Shown: positions 1-9,143, counted from the first letter of the stretch. The stretch is 64,000 bases of DNA from Pedobacter agri PB92 (GCF_000258495.1 NZ_AJLG01000002.1:1-64000); one strand, 5' to 3'. The notes: generated by a model not told the origin, from the letters alone. Made by a program: numbers and translations.

Positions 1-1036
1 TTTCTTGGCTGATTACCAGAACATTGTATTGGTGGTTTCTCACGACAGGCACTTTTTAGATGCAGTTTGTACGCACATTGTTGATATCGATTTCGCAAAA
101 ATGAGCATCTACACTGGTAACTATACGTTCTGGTACGAATCGAGTCAGCTGGCGCTAAAACAACGTAGTGACCAGAACAAAAAGATGGAAGATAAAGTGA
201 AAGAGTTGCAGGAATTTATCCGCAGGTTTAGTGCAAATGCATCAAAATCAAAGCAGGCAACTTCACGTAAAAAAGCTTTAGATAAAATCGATATTACGGA
301 AATTAAAGCATCGAGCCGAAAATACCCAGCCATTATTTTTAACAATACAGGTCGTGAGGCGGGCGATCAGATTTTACAGGTTGATGCATTAGGAAAATCG
401 GGAAACGATGGCATTTTATTCGACAAGGTTACTTTTATGGTAAACAAGGGCGATAAAATCGCAATTTTATCTCAGAATAGTTTGGCGACCGCAGCATTTT
501 ACGATGTGTTAACAGGTAGAGTGCCTGCCGATAAAGGTGAATTTAAATGGGGCGTTACCATTAGCACAGCTGATATTCCGAATGATAACTCTGAATATTT
601 TGCTGGCAAGGATGAAAACCTGGTAGATTGGTTACGTGAATATTCTGGAACGGATGCCGATGAGCAATTTGTGCGTAGCTTTTTAGGCCGTATGTTATTC
701 TCGGGCGAAGAAGTTCTAAAAAACGTAAAAGTGCTTTCAGGTGGTGAGAAAATGCGTTGTATGTTTTCGAGAATGATGTTGCAGCAAGCAAACCTTTTGA
801 TGTTTGATGAACCAACCAACCACCTGGATTTGGAATCTATTGAAGCTTTGAACAATGGTATGAAAGATTTTAAGGGTGCCATTTTATTTACCTCACGAGA
901 TCACCAGTTGACTGAAACTGTAGCCAACAGAATTATTGAAATTACGCCGAAAGGCACTATTGATAAATTAATGACTTACGATGAGTACATCAATAGTCCT
1001 GATGTGGCAAAACTTCGCGAAGAAATGTACGCCTAA
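1..1036 (+). CDS. ABC-F family ATPase, C-terminal part (5' truncated by window edge)
   Basis: Soluble ABC-F ATPase. The family acts on ribosomes (translation factors or antibiotic protection) and has no membrane domain. The reading frame is open from base 2, so the N-terminal ATPase domain lies outside the window and the leading TTG is internal. Seen: the switch region of domain 1 (VVSHDRHFLD), a charged linker rich in Lys and Glu, then domain 2 with signature LSGGEKMRCMF and Walker B LLMFDEPTNHLDL. The layout and the ending (ANRIIEI) resemble the YbiT branch. Odd: where domain 2 should have a GxxGxGKST P-loop it reads AILSQNSLATAAF, with no Lys or GK(S/T). Family assignment is firm; the exact subfamily is inferred. 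Confidence 0.9.
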   Translation, partial: FLADYQNIVLVVSHDRHFLDAVCTHIVDIDFAKMSIYTGNYTFWYESSQLALKQRSDQNKKMEDKVKELQEFIRRFSANASKSKQATSRKKALDKIDITEIKASSRKYPAIIFNNTGREAGDQILQVDALGKSGNDGILFDKVTFMVNKGDKIAILSQNSLATAAFYDVLTGRVPADKGEFKWGVTISTADIPNDNSEYFAGKDENLVDWLREYSGTDADEQFVRSFLGRMLFSGEEVLKNVKVLSGGEKMRCMFSRMMLQQANLLMFDEPTNHLDLESIEALNNGMKDFKGAILFTSRDHQLTETVANRIIEITPKGTIDKLMTYDEYINSPDVAKLREEMYA

Positions 1037-1058
1037 GGCATTTATTAAATATATTTTG

Positions 1059-1093
1059 AAAAGGGTTTTGATTTTACATCAAAACCTTTTTTC
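1059..1093 (+). terminator. Intrinsic terminator after the ABC-F gene
   Basis: Inverted repeat GGTTTTGAT / ATCAAAACC with a 5-base loop. It is extended by a G-U pair and A-T pairs and followed by a run of six T. It starts 23 bases after the ABC-F stop codon. Confidence 0.8.
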
Positions 1094-1114
1094 TTTATAG
1101 CCTGATCAAATATG

Positions 1115-1772
1115 ATGAAAACGCTCTCTACACTCCTCTTATTTTTTTATTAGTTTCTTGGCGGTCGCTCAGGAAAGCGACTCGACAAAAGTACGCTCGA
1201 AAAGGAATGCCTTTGGTTTTAAGGAAAATTTTACTGAATTAATCTCCAAACCCGGCATTAGAAATGGGTTAACTCAAATATTTGACGACCAAGTAATATT
1301 AGCTTATGGTTTGTATAAAAATGATAAGCGGGTTGGGCGGTGGCGTTTCTTTAAACAGAAGGATAGTGTAGAACAAATTTTTAACTATGATTTAAAAAAA
1401 GCAGATTACAACCAGCCAATAAATTCAATATCTTATGTAATTGATAGCTTGAAAGAAGGCGATCGTGTGATAAAACCTGTAAAAATTGGCGGCTTTAGAA
1501 TGGCATTTAAGGCGATATTTCAGGAATCACATCATTATGGAATACCATACAATTCAGCAGGTTACGATCAGTTTTACATTTTCACGATTAATGAACGAGG
1601 CGATCTTGAAAAAGTTGAGGAAAAGCTTTCATCAAAAAGTTATAGTACCAATTTAACCGAACTCAATATCAAAAGATTCCTAAATGATGAATTCAGATTT
1701 ATACCAGCCTATGTAAATGGCAAACCTGTTAAAAGTAAAATAGTTATCAAAGCTAAACTAACTGTTAGTTAA
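1115..1772 (+). pseudogene. Secreted protein of unknown function, frameshifted in the signal peptide
   Basis: Paralogue of the next gene. An ATG at 1115 (another at 1112) opens a signal peptide (MKTLSTLLLFF) that hits TAG at 1151. The rest of the gene (from TTGGCGGTC at 1158, reading LAVAQESDS) is in the +1 frame. The break is a run of seven T at 1142-1148. With six T the peptide reads ...LLFFISFLAVAQES and the gene is 657 nt, exactly the length of its paralogue at 1836-2492. The mature part shares the block NxxRVGRWxFxxxKDS with the paralogue, which is faintly like MORN or YwqK-type repeats. Function unknown. Sequencing error is more likely than real decay, because the downstream 204 codons are intact. 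Confidence 0.75.
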
Positions 1773-1835
1773 GGCAAATCATAGACTTAGTTAATTGAAA
1801 TAATCAAAATCACCCATAAAAATTAGTTAAATTAT

Positions 1836-2492
1836 ATGAAAACACGCTGTACTTTTCTGCTACTGTTTATTGGTTTTACTGCATTCGCTCAAAAGAGTGA
1901 TTCGACACATATGCATTACAGATTTATTAGAGGTGGCTTCATTGAGCATTCTACAACTCTAAAAACAAATAAACAAATTAAAAATGGAGTGGCGAAGGTA
2001 ATGAAAGGACATAAGGTGGTTGCAACTGGAATGTATGAAAACAATAATCGTGTTGGTAGGTGGAATTTTTATCGCAGTAAAGATTCATTAGATCAAATTT
2101 ATAATTACACCACAAAAAAAGTTGAATATAATGCGCCTGATTCACTTATATTTTTTGAAATCGATTCTTTGAAAGCTGGCGACAAGGTTGTTCCACCCAT
2201 GAAAATTGGAGGTAATTATTATGGCTTATTCTTTTTAATTCAAAATTTTAAAATTCCGAAGGAATCTAATGCCTATCCCGGCATTCACAAAGTTTATTTA
2301 ATATTTCACTTAGACGTTAACGGAAAGTTGATCAAATATGACACAGAAATTCTTCTACCTGTTTTAAAAAAAACAACAACAATGGATTTGAGTAAACTTA
2401 AAGAAGAAGATTTTGATTTCTCCCCTGCCTATCTGAACGGTAAGTCAGTAGCCAGCAGATATGTTTATGAATCTACATTGACCGTTAATTAA
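1836..2492 (+). CDS. Secreted protein of unknown function (tandem paralogue)
   Basis: 218 residues with a clear Sec signal peptide (MKTRCTFLLLFIGFTAFAQ, cleavage after AFA), so periplasmic or surface. It shares its layout with the gene just upstream: GMYENNNRVGRWNFYRSKDS near residues 67-86, then QIYNYTTKKVEYNAPDS, then a C-terminal block ending in PAYLNGKSVASRYVYESTLTVN. The GxYxNxxRxGxWxFY pattern recalls MORN or YwqK-like repeats, but only one clear unit is visible. The closing region, with a conserved PAYxNGKxV, loosely resembles the periplasmic carboxy-terminal modules of TonB-type proteins; that is inference only. No function can be assigned. The 63-base gap to the upstream paralogue suggests tandem duplication. 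Confidence 0.85.
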   Translation: MKTRCTFLLLFIGFTAFAQKSDSTHMHYRFIRGGFIEHSTTLKTNKQIKNGVAKVMKGHKVVATGMYENNNRVGRWNFYRSKDSLDQIYNYTTKKVEYNAPDSLIFFEIDSLKAGDKVVPPMKIGGNYYGLFFLIQNFKIPKESNAYPGIHKVYLIFHLDVNGKLIKYDTEILLPVLKKTTTMDLSKLKEEDFDFSPAYLNGKSVASRYVYESTLTVN

Positions 2493-2593
2493 AAAATTTT
2501 AATTCATTGTAGCGTTTTCACCACGTTAATCGTTTTAGAAGAAAAAGTGTTAATGGCCATTAACCAATTTTGATTCTAAAATTGATTTAAAAC

Positions 2594-3295
2594 ATGAAAA
2601 CTCATTTGAAAAACTTTAGCTTAACAACAAAAATTGCACTCTCTCTTCTCGCTATAACAACGATTTTTTCTGCCTGTAAAAAAGACTGGAATAATGATCC
2701 TATTGAAGCTGCAGGCATTGGCTTCGTTCACGCTTCGCCGGGCACCGCTGCGCTTGATTTTGTATTAGATAATCAAAAAATCGGCAGTTTTACCTACACC
2801 AACGATCGCGGCTACTATGCAGCATACCCAGGAAATAGAGTGATCGGCGTTGCCAAAAAAGATTCGTTAAGATACTTAACCAGCGGCACAGGAACTTTGA
2901 AACAAGGTGTTTTTTACTCTGCTTTTGTAGTGGATACACTTAAATCAACTAAAATTTTATTGGTTGAAGATGATTTGAAAGCACCAGATGCAGATAAGGC
3001 TAAAGTACGTTTCATTAACTTAAGTCCGGGTTCTACCGCCTTAGATTTAGCTGTTGAAGGAAACGCCACTGCTCTATTTACCGCAAAAGCGTTTAAAGAA
3101 TTTACCCCGTTTGCGTCCATCAATCCATCAGAAAGTTATACTTTCCAGGTTAAAGAAGCGGGATCGGCAACCGTTAAAGCAACTTTACCGGCAATAAAAA
3201 TTGAAAAGGGAAAAATATACACCATTTGGGCCAAAGGACTGAGCAGCAAAACAGATAGTACAAAATTTGGATTAGCTGTGATGACAAACAAATAA
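2594..3295 (+). CDS. DUF4397 domain-containing lipoprotein
   Basis: 233 residues. The N-terminus has a hydrophobic stretch ending in a lipobox (IFSAC, Cys at about residue 27), predicting a lipid-anchored envelope protein. Two repeats follow: GIGFVHASPGTAALDFVLD near residue 42 and VRFINLSPGSTALDLAVEG near residue 138. The pattern VRxxxxSPxxxxLD is the hallmark of DUF4397, a beta-sandwich common in Bacteroidota lipoproteins. Ligand and role are unknown. It stands alone, with its own terminator downstream and a gap of about 100 bases on each side. Confidence 0.85.
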   Translation: MKTHLKNFSLTTKIALSLLAITTIFSACKKDWNNDPIEAAGIGFVHASPGTAALDFVLDNQKIGSFTYTNDRGYYAAYPGNRVIGVAKKDSLRYLTSGTGTLKQGVFYSAFVVDTLKSTKILLVEDDLKAPDADKAKVRFINLSPGSTALDLAVEGNATALFTAKAFKEFTPFASINPSESYTFQVKEAGSATVKATLPAIKIEKGKIYTIWAKGLSSKTDSTKFGLAVMTNK

Positions 3296-3312
3296 GATCT
3301 ACCTATGCATTT

Positions 3313-3344
3313 ATAACACCATTCTAAAGCGGGAATGGTGTTAT
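3313..3344 (+). terminator. Hairpin terminator after the DUF4397 gene
   Basis: Perfect 12-bp inverted repeat ATAACACCATTC / GAATGGTGTTAT with an 8-base loop. It begins 18 bases after the stop codon. The T-tract beyond is short (TTTC), so efficiency is uncertain. Confidence 0.65.
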
Positions 3345-3415
3345 TTCATTAATTTCGCATAAGGGTTAAAATATCAGATAAAAACTAATCAAACTTTAAA
3401 TAGTCCTTTACAGGA

Positions 3416-4000
3416 GTGATAAAAAAAATACTCAGTTTTGAGGAAATTTTAAAAGGCTGTGTAAAAAACGACAATAGCTGTAAAGAAATGATGTATAAAT
3501 CATTTTATGGCTATTTAATGGGCATTATTTTGAGGTACACCAGAAATGCTTCAGATAGTGAGGAGCTTGTAAATGATAGCTTCATAAAAATATTTAAACA
3601 CGTGGGCACCTTCAAATCGCCTAAAAACCCAGAAGAGTTACAACGATCATTTAAAGGTTGGATTGCGCAAATTGCATCGCGTACTGCGATTGATAAAATC
3701 AGAACCGCAAAAGCGCAGTATTATGTTGATGACCTTGGCGAAGATGAGCACCCTGTTACCGAAGTATCTATCGCATCTGAATTGCATGTAAACGATATTT
3801 TGAATTTACTTAATCATTTGCCAGATACGCAAAGACTGGTATTTAACTTATATGAAATTGAAGGTTTCGCCCATGAGGAGATCTCAAAAATGTTGAATAT
3901 CCCCGAAAGCTCAAGCCGTGTATATTTAACACGCTCTAAAAATAAATTACGTACACTTTACCTGAATACAATGGTTGGTTCCTATAAAAAAAATGGATAA
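3416..4000 (+). CDS. RNA polymerase sigma factor, ECF (sigma-70 family)
   Basis: 194 residues. It directs RNA polymerase to a dedicated promoter set. Region 2 spans roughly residues 20-95 (MMYKSFYGYLMGIILRYTRN, then SEELVNDSFIKIFKHV, typical of the -10 recognition helix). Region 4 is at the C-terminus (LPDTQRLVFNLYEIEGFAHEEISKML, then a recognition helix with SSRVYLTRSKNKLR). The only in-frame start after the stop at 3401 that keeps the whole N-terminus is GTG at 3416, so a GTG start is chosen. It overlaps the downstream membrane gene by 8 bases (ATGGATAA), so the two are translationally coupled and the partner is its likely anti-sigma factor. Confidence 0.9.
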   Translation: MIKKILSFEEILKGCVKNDNSCKEMMYKSFYGYLMGIILRYTRNASDSEELVNDSFIKIFKHVGTFKSPKNPEELQRSFKGWIAQIASRTAIDKIRTAKAQYYVDDLGEDEHPVTEVSIASELHVNDILNLLNHLPDTQRLVFNLYEIEGFAHEEISKMLNIPESSSRVYLTRSKNKLRTLYLNTMVGSYKKNG

Positions 4001-5264
4001 AGAATTAATAGACCATATTGCCGCACAGCTTCAACACCACGAGGAATCTTACTCGCCGGGTGCATGGGAGCGTTTTTCTGAAAAGGAGAACAAACCAAAA
4101 GGTTTCATTTTTTGGCCTTTATGGGTAGCTGCTGCGTTGATTTTAATTTTTGGTGGCACATTTTTGATATTAAATAATCAAAATCGTAAACAGGATTTAG
4201 TTATCACAAATAAAAAAACGACTAAAGAAAAACCAGTAGGACAAGAGAAAAAACCGGTGGTTAAGAATGATCAGGTTGAAATGGTTGGACCGTTGAATAC
4301 GCCCTTTACTAAAAATAGCCAGGTTCAAGATGCATCGGTAAGCCCAGATAGGCAGAAGATAGATCAGGCGATTACCGTACTTGCTAATACAAATGATCCG
4401 GTTGTTGCAATTGAAAACTACAACGTATTAGATAATGCTTTAACTAAAATACCACTTGCTTCTTATGGCGATAGAAAATTTGAAATTAAAGCCGAACCTA
4501 AAAAAGAAGAACCTTTCAAAAAGCCAACTTTTGAAGATTTGCTGGCGCAAGACAGCAAAATAAATGAATTGAAAAATACTGGTAAAACCCAGGCAAATGC
4601 CAAATGGGAACCGGGAGTTTATGTTGCACCTGCAATGGGAAATGACAACAAAGTGAATATGAATTATGGTTTTTCGCTTTCCTACAAATTGGCCGAAAAA
4701 CTTTCCATCAGTTCAGGTATTGCCTATTCATCGTTGAGTTCAACGAGCAATCCATCGACACAAAATGCAAAAAGTAATGATGCAATGGCGAGTGCTGTAC
4801 CTAGCTCGGCCGCACTGGCAACCTATTCAGCGACTAATGCCAGAAGCCTGGAATCAGTTAATGCCAGTGTTCGCGGAATAAACATCCCATTGGAATTAAA
4901 ATACAACATTAGCAAAAAAGTTTATACAGGCGTTGGGGTGTCGGCACTGGCCATTTTAAACAACAGACAAGACAATAATTACCTGGTGAGCAGTGGAAAA
5001 AATGTTACCGTGGCCAACACATCCGGCGTAGCTGAACAGCGGATGCTTATCGTTACCGAACGGGTTTCTGAACCTCAGGCCCAGTCTTCAAGTGTAACTG
5101 ATAAATATATTGGCTTCTACAATTTTTCACTAGGATACAAGCAAAAAATATCGAAGAAAACCGATTTCGCTATTGAACCATTTTTGCGACTGCCGATGAA
5201 GACTTTTTCTAATGACAACCTTAATCTTACCAATGGCGGTTTGAGGCTGAAAATTGACTTTTAA
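3993..5264 (+). CDS. Probable anti-sigma factor with inner-membrane helix and C-terminal beta-barrel-like domain
   Basis: 423 residues starting at the ATG overlapping the sigma-factor stop; a longer reading from a TTG 18 bases upstream is less likely. Residues 1-36 are short and charged (PGAWERF) and probably cytoplasmic. Residues 38-60 form one transmembrane helix (WPLWVAAALILIFGGTFLIL). A long Lys/Pro/Gln-rich periplasmic segment follows. From about residue 200 come alternating strands (WEPGVYVAPAMG, YGFSLSYKLAEKLSISSGIA, GGLRLKIDF) like the OMP_b-brl family. The arrangement of sigma gene plus overlapping membrane protein predicts an anti-sigma or sensor role. The combination of an inner-membrane helix and an outer-membrane-type domain is notable. 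Confidence 0.8.
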   Translation: MDKELIDHIAAQLQHHEESYSPGAWERFSEKENKPKGFIFWPLWVAAALILIFGGTFLILNNQNRKQDLVITNKKTTKEKPVGQEKKPVVKNDQVEMVGPLNTPFTKNSQVQDASVSPDRQKIDQAITVLANTNDPVVAIENYNVLDNALTKIPLASYGDRKFEIKAEPKKEEPFKKPTFEDLLAQDSKINELKNTGKTQANAKWEPGVYVAPAMGNDNKVNMNYGFSLSYKLAEKLSISSGIAYSSLSSTSNPSTQNAKSNDAMASAVPSSAALATYSATNARSLESVNASVRGINIPLELKYNISKKVYTGVGVSALAILNNRQDNNYLVSSGKNVTVANTSGVAEQRMLIVTERVSEPQAQSSSVTDKYIGFYNFSLGYKQKISKKTDFAIEPFLRLPMKTFSNDNLNLTNGGLRLKIDF

Positions 5265-5392
5265 AAGTTTATAGCGATTAAAGCTGGCCAGAAAGATGTT
5301 GATGCCGAAATTTAGGGAAACATCATAGATAACCTAATTCATACCGTATTACACTCGCAATTTTTATTGGTTTTGTTATAAATGAATTACAC

Positions 5393-5420
5393 TTGCCCAC
5401 TTACATCTTTCTTATATTTG
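5393..5420 (+). promoter_or_regulatory. Bacteroidota-type promoter for the DUF3299-like gene
   Basis: TTG at 5393 and TATATTTG at 5413-5420, 17 bases apart. They match the TTG / TAnnTTTG consensus of the primary sigma factor in Bacteroidota. The start codon lies 8 bases downstream, giving a near-leaderless transcript. Confidence 0.6.
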
Positions 5421-5427
5421 TGCTGAC

Positions 5428-5880
5428 ATGAGAAAAGGAATAATGAAAGCACTGGCATTTATATTTTTAATTTTTATTGGCCTCAACGCACAGGCACAGC
5501 ATGATCCCAGCGATCAAATGGATTCTCCAAACTGGGATGTAATTGGCGGTATCACTTTTAAAACTGTAAAGCCGACAGAAAAATATGCTGTTTACTCACC
5601 GGGCATTAAAAAATTCGAGAACAAACCTTTTGAGCTTTCAGGATATATTGTTCCGATTAAAGATGGCATGAAGCAAACGAAGTTTATGCTTTCAACCTTA
5701 CCCATTAATCAATGTTTCTATTGCGGTAAAAATGGGATCCCGATTATGGTTTTAGTGGAAATGGCCGAACCAATTAAATTTACTTATCAGCCCATTACAG
5801 TGAAAGGTGTGTTAAAACTGAGCACCACCAACACAATGGATAATCCTCCGGTGCTCTTATCTACATCAAAATTATTATAG
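5428..5880 (+). CDS. Secreted DUF3299-like protein
   Basis: 150 residues with a signal peptide (MKALAFIFLIFIGLNAQAQ; start at codon 1 or at the Met 5 codons later). The mature part has ELSGYIVPIKDGMKQTKFML followed by INQCFYCGKNGIPIMVLVEM and a closing strand with VKGVLKLS. This order (GYxxPL, F.L, CxxC near a proline, then a hydrophobic strand) fits the DUF3299 family of small periplasmic proteins found near metal or ABC export genes. The CFYC pair could bind a metal; that is inference. It stands alone, with its own promoter and a strong terminator. Confidence 0.7.
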   Translation: MRKGIMKALAFIFLIFIGLNAQAQHDPSDQMDSPNWDVIGGITFKTVKPTEKYAVYSPGIKKFENKPFELSGYIVPIKDGMKQTKFMLSTLPINQCFYCGKNGIPIMVLVEMAEPIKFTYQPITVKGVLKLSTTNTMDNPPVLLSTSKLL

Positions 5881-5918
5881 AACCAAAAATCCCGATGAAT
5901 CGGGATTTTTGGTTTTGA
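5881..5918 (+). terminator. Bidirectional terminator between convergent genes
   Basis: AACCAAAAATCCCGAT and its complement ATCGGGATTTTTGGTT surround a 3-base loop. The AT-rich flanks give a T-tract on either strand, so it can serve both the upstream plus-strand gene and the minus-strand gene ending at 5958. Confidence 0.85.
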
Positions 5919-5957
5919 CAATTCAAGAATTTCAGATTTTGACGATCACTAAAGTTG

Positions 5958-6374
5958 TTACCTGGTTTTAACTACACGTCGAGGTGGCTTTAGCAATTCA
6001 TTAAACTGCGCTTTCGGAATTTTCTTTAATTCAGGAATATCCCTTATTAGTGCTTTTAAGCTGTAAGATATTTTGTATTGTAAAGCAGCCAAACGATCGC
6101 CACCTTTCACTCCTGCTTTTCTGTAAAAATCTTTAAATTCCTGCAGGGTCTGCAATTTACCAACCTTACTTTTATCAACCTTAGCGCCAACTTCGTTTAA
6201 CGAAAACTCCTTATTCAAAGAAGCCTTTACCGTTTCATCTATAGTATTGGTATAAATAATATAATTTTTATTGTGCCGAACTTTTTCCCTAAGGGTAGCC
6301 ATATCAACCGACTGGCAATATCCAAGTTTAACAAATAACAAAAATACAAGCGGTGCAAATAATAACTTTTTCAT
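5958..6374 (-). CDS. Hypothetical secreted protein
   Basis: 138 residues. Signal peptide MKKLLFAPLVFLLFVKLGYCQ; the Cys before Gln could allow lipidation, but the lipobox is poor. The mature domain is short, helical and very basic (DKSKVGKLQTLQEFKDFYRK, ending PPRRVVKTR). No recognisable domain and no cysteines in the mature part. It lies 76 bases downstream of the slyD-like gene on the same strand and may be co-transcribed. Function unknown. Confidence 0.75.
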   Translation of the reverse strand: MKKLLFAPLVFLLFVKLGYCQSVDMATLREKVRHNKNYIIYTNTIDETVKASLNKEFSLNEVGAKVDKSKVGKLQTLQEFKDFYRKAGVKGGDRLAALQYKISYSLKALIRDIPELKKIPKAQFNELLKPPRRVVKTR

Positions 6375-6450
6375 ACTGAATCAAATTAATATTTAAAACT
6401 AGTGAGATCAAAAGCTTAATAGGGATGCAAGCCACTTTTTATGTTTAATC

Positions 6451-6957
6451 TTAGTGACCTGAGTGGCCATCAGCGCCGTGAGCATGGCCATGAGCCAACT
6501 CATCTTGCGTAGCTTCGCGAACGTTTAAAATTTTTCCCGCGAACAATAAATTTTTACCTGCCATAGGGTGGTTTAAATCAACTGCAACTGTTTCATCATG
6601 AACAGCAGTTACACCAGCTCTGAATTGGTTTCCATTATTATCTTGTAAAGGAATTACATCACCAACAGATGGAACTTCACCGCCAGCTTCTGTAAACATC
6701 GATTTTGGAAGATCAGCGAAAGCCCCTGGATCAATTTCTCCATAACCATCAGCAGCAGATAATTCAAAGCTGTAATCAGCTCCAGTTGTTAAACCTGCTA
6801 AATGCTCCTCAAATTTAGGCAACATCATGCCAACGCCATATAAAAATACTAAAGGATTTTGCTCATCAGCTTTCTCAACAAAAACTTGTTGTCCTTCTTC
6901 GTTCGTAGTGTGCAATTCATAAGTTACTGCGACTACTGAGTTTGGTGAAATATTCAT
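6451..6957 (-). CDS. slyD: FKBP-type peptidyl-prolyl cis-trans isomerase, SlyD family
   Basis: 168 residues, cytoplasmic proline isomerase and metallochaperone. The N-terminus (VVAVTYELHTTNEEGQQV) and the pair NPLVFLYGVGMMLPKFEEHL / ADGYGEIDP are the SlyD FKBP core. Between the two FKBP halves sits the insert-in-flap region (about residues 70-125) that gives chaperone activity. The tail is histidine-rich (HGHAHGADGHSGH), as in SlyD proteins that bind nickel or zinc. It follows the DUF255 gene on the same strand by 10 bases, so they probably form one operon. Confidence 0.93.
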   Translation of the reverse strand: MNISPNSVVAVTYELHTTNEEGQQVFVEKADEQNPLVFLYGVGMMLPKFEEHLAGLTTGADYSFELSAADGYGEIDPGAFADLPKSMFTEAGGEVPSVGDVIPLQDNNGNQFRAGVTAVHDETVAVDLNHPMAGKNLLFAGKILNVREATQDELAHGHAHGADGHSGH

Positions 6958-6967
6958 TTAATCTTTT

Positions 6968-8989
6968 TTAATGTAAATATGCTAATGCTTCCTCAACAGT
7001 GTTAACCGGTAACTGGCATACTTTATTTCGGCAAATATAAACTTTTGTTTCATTGCTTTGCTTACCTTTTAACAGCGGCAGGTTACTTTTTGTTCCACCT
7101 AATGTAATTTTGTTGGGAATATAATAGTTACTTAACTCCAGCTTAATGGCATCTGTTTCCACGCCAGTAAGTGCAATTTCGTTTATCCCATTAACTTCAT
7201 TGAGCAGTTGTATTGCCCAATTTGAATAGGCTGATCCGTAGGTTTTAATTTTCGGCTGCACGGCAGCAAGCATTTCTGCGGCTTTATTGTTGTAACCTTC
7301 CAAATCGAATAGCAAACCTAATTTCGTTAAATTTTGTGCCATTGTCGAATTTGAAGCTGGAATCACATTATCCATGACTTCATGTTTACGGGCAATCAGG
7401 CTTTCGCCGGTTGCTGAAGTATAAAAAAACATTGGTGACTCAGAATCACTAAAGTTTTCAAGCACATAATCGGTAAAAGATTTTGCCTCATTCAACCAGT
7501 TTTCATCAAAGTCATATTCGTAAAGTGCAATCAAAGCCTCTATTAAAAAAGCATAATCGTCCAAAAAAGCTGTGATAGAAGCTTTTCCATTTTTACAATT
7601 TCGATACAAGCCGCCACTTGCTGTTTTTAAATTGACTAAGATAAACCGGGCTGCCGCCGCTGCTTTTTGATAATATAAATCATGGCTTAAAACGGTTGCC
7701 GCATCTGCAAGTGCTTTAATCATCATCCCATTCCATGCGGTCAAGCACTTATCATCTAAACCAGGTCGAATCCGTTGGTTTCTGATATTTAGTAATTTTG
7801 CCTTTGCCGATTCAACTTTTGTGTAAAGCGTTTCAGCATCAATGTTATGTTTTGATAAAATATCATCATCGCTCAGTATTTTTCTCAAAATATTGGTCTG
7901 TTCTTCTTCCCAATTACCTTCTTCGGTGATGTTGAAATATTCTCCTAATAATTGCGCATCATCACCAAGCAGATCATAAAACTCCGTTTTATCCCAAACA
8001 TAAAATTTACCTTCAATGCCTTCACTATCTGCATCTAAAGCCGAATAGAATAAACCCTCGGGAGATGTCATTTCGTTAAAAACCCAATTTATACTTTCAA
8101 CCGCGGTTTGTTTAAAGGAGTTAAATTTTGTGCATTGATAAGCCTCAGCATATAAACTGATCAGTTGAGCATTATCATAAAGCATCTTTTCAAAATGCGG
8201 CACATGCCATTTATCATCAACGGAATAACGGGCAAAACCGCCGCCAATCTGATCGTAAATTCCACCTCTACTCATCTCCTCTAATGTGTGGCAAACCGCT
8301 GTAAAAACCGATTCATCATCTTTTAAGTAGCCATAACGCAACAGGAAAACCCAGTTGTTTGGTAGAGGGAATTTTGGGGCACGATTGTATCCTCCGAATG
8401 ATATATCGAAATGGCGTTTCCATGGTTCAATAATTTCAGTTAAATGTTCATCAGTATAATCTTCTTTTGTAACCGATGGAATTATTTTTTCGCTATCGCG
8501 GATGCCTGAAGTTAATCGCTCTGCATACTGAATGGCTTTTTCGGGTTCATTTGACCATAGCGCAGCCACATTTTCCAGGATATTAACCCAGTCATTTTTT
8601 CTGAAATAAGTTCCACCATAAATTGGGCGTTGATCGGGCAGGCAAATACAATTCAAGGGCCAGCCGCCACTACCTGTCATCAATTGGATAGCATACATGT
8701 AAATCTGGTCAATATCCGGGCGCTCCTCCCGATCTACCTTAATGCAAACGAAATGTTTGTTCATCACTTCGGCCACCTCAAAATTTTCAAAACTTTCGCG
8801 TTCCATAACATGACACCAATGGCATGCCGAATAACCAATGCTCACTAAAATCAACTTGTTTTCAGCTTTTGCCTTTTCCAAAGCTTCAACGCCCCACTCA
8901 TACCATTGAACAGGGTTATAAGCATGTTGCAGTAAATATGGTGATGAAGCGTTGATTAAACTATTAGGCTCAGAATGTACGTTCGACAT
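6968..8989 (-). CDS. Thioredoxin-domain protein, DUF255/YyaL family
   Basis: About 673 residues from the preferred start ([23 protein letters not shown]); an upstream Met 13 codons earlier is less likely because the family begins with N..SPYLLQHA. Residues 1-160 are a thioredoxin-like fold with [16 protein letters not shown] (CxxC inside CHWCH) and the conserved [20 protein letters not shown]. The rest is an (alpha/alpha)6 barrel like those of N-acylglucosamine epimerases and cellobiose epimerases ([31 protein letters not shown]). The biochemical role of the family (YyaL, human SPATA20) is unsettled. Cytoplasmic. Transcribed just upstream of slyD. Confidence 0.92.
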   Translation of the reverse strand: MSNVHSEPNSLINASSPYLLQHAYNPVQWYEWGVEALEKAKAENKLILVSIGYSACHWCHVMERESFENFEVAEVMNKHFVCIKVDREERPDIDQIYMYAIQLMTGSGGWPLNCICLPDQRPIYGGTYFRKNDWVNILENVAALWSNEPEKAIQYAERLTSGIRDSEKIIPSVTKEDYTDEHLTEIIEPWKRHFDISFGGYNRAPKFPLPNNWVFLLRYGYLKDDESVFTAVCHTLEEMSRGGIYDQIGGGFARYSVDDKWHVPHFEKMLYDNAQLISLYAEAYQCTKFNSFKQTAVESINWVFNEMTSPEGLFYSALDADSEGIEGKFYVWDKTEFYDLLGDDAQLLGEYFNITEEGNWEEEQTNILRKILSDDDILSKHNIDAETLYTKVESAKAKLLNIRNQRIRPGLDDKCLTAWNGMMIKALADAATVLSHDLYYQKAAAAARFILVNLKTASGGLYRNCKNGKASITAFLDDYAFLIEALIALYEYDFDENWLNEAKSFTDYVLENFSDSESPMFFYTSATGESLIARKHEVMDNVIPASNSTMAQNLTKLGLLFDLEGYNNKAAEMLAAVQPKIKTYGSAYSNWAIQLLNEVNGINEIALTGVETDAIKLELSNYYIPNKITLGGTKSNLPLLKGKQSNETKVYICRNKVCQLPVNTVEEALAYLH

Positions 8990-9143
8990 GGCAATTAAGG
9001 TATAAAAATGAATTGGTAAAGCTATCAATTATCTACAAAGCTGTTTTGTTTTAGTTTTTGTTTTTATACTTTAGTTGAAAATCTATTTTTAAAAAAGCGA
9101 TACCTAGTATTTACTTTAAACTTCCTACCAACCAATAATAGAC

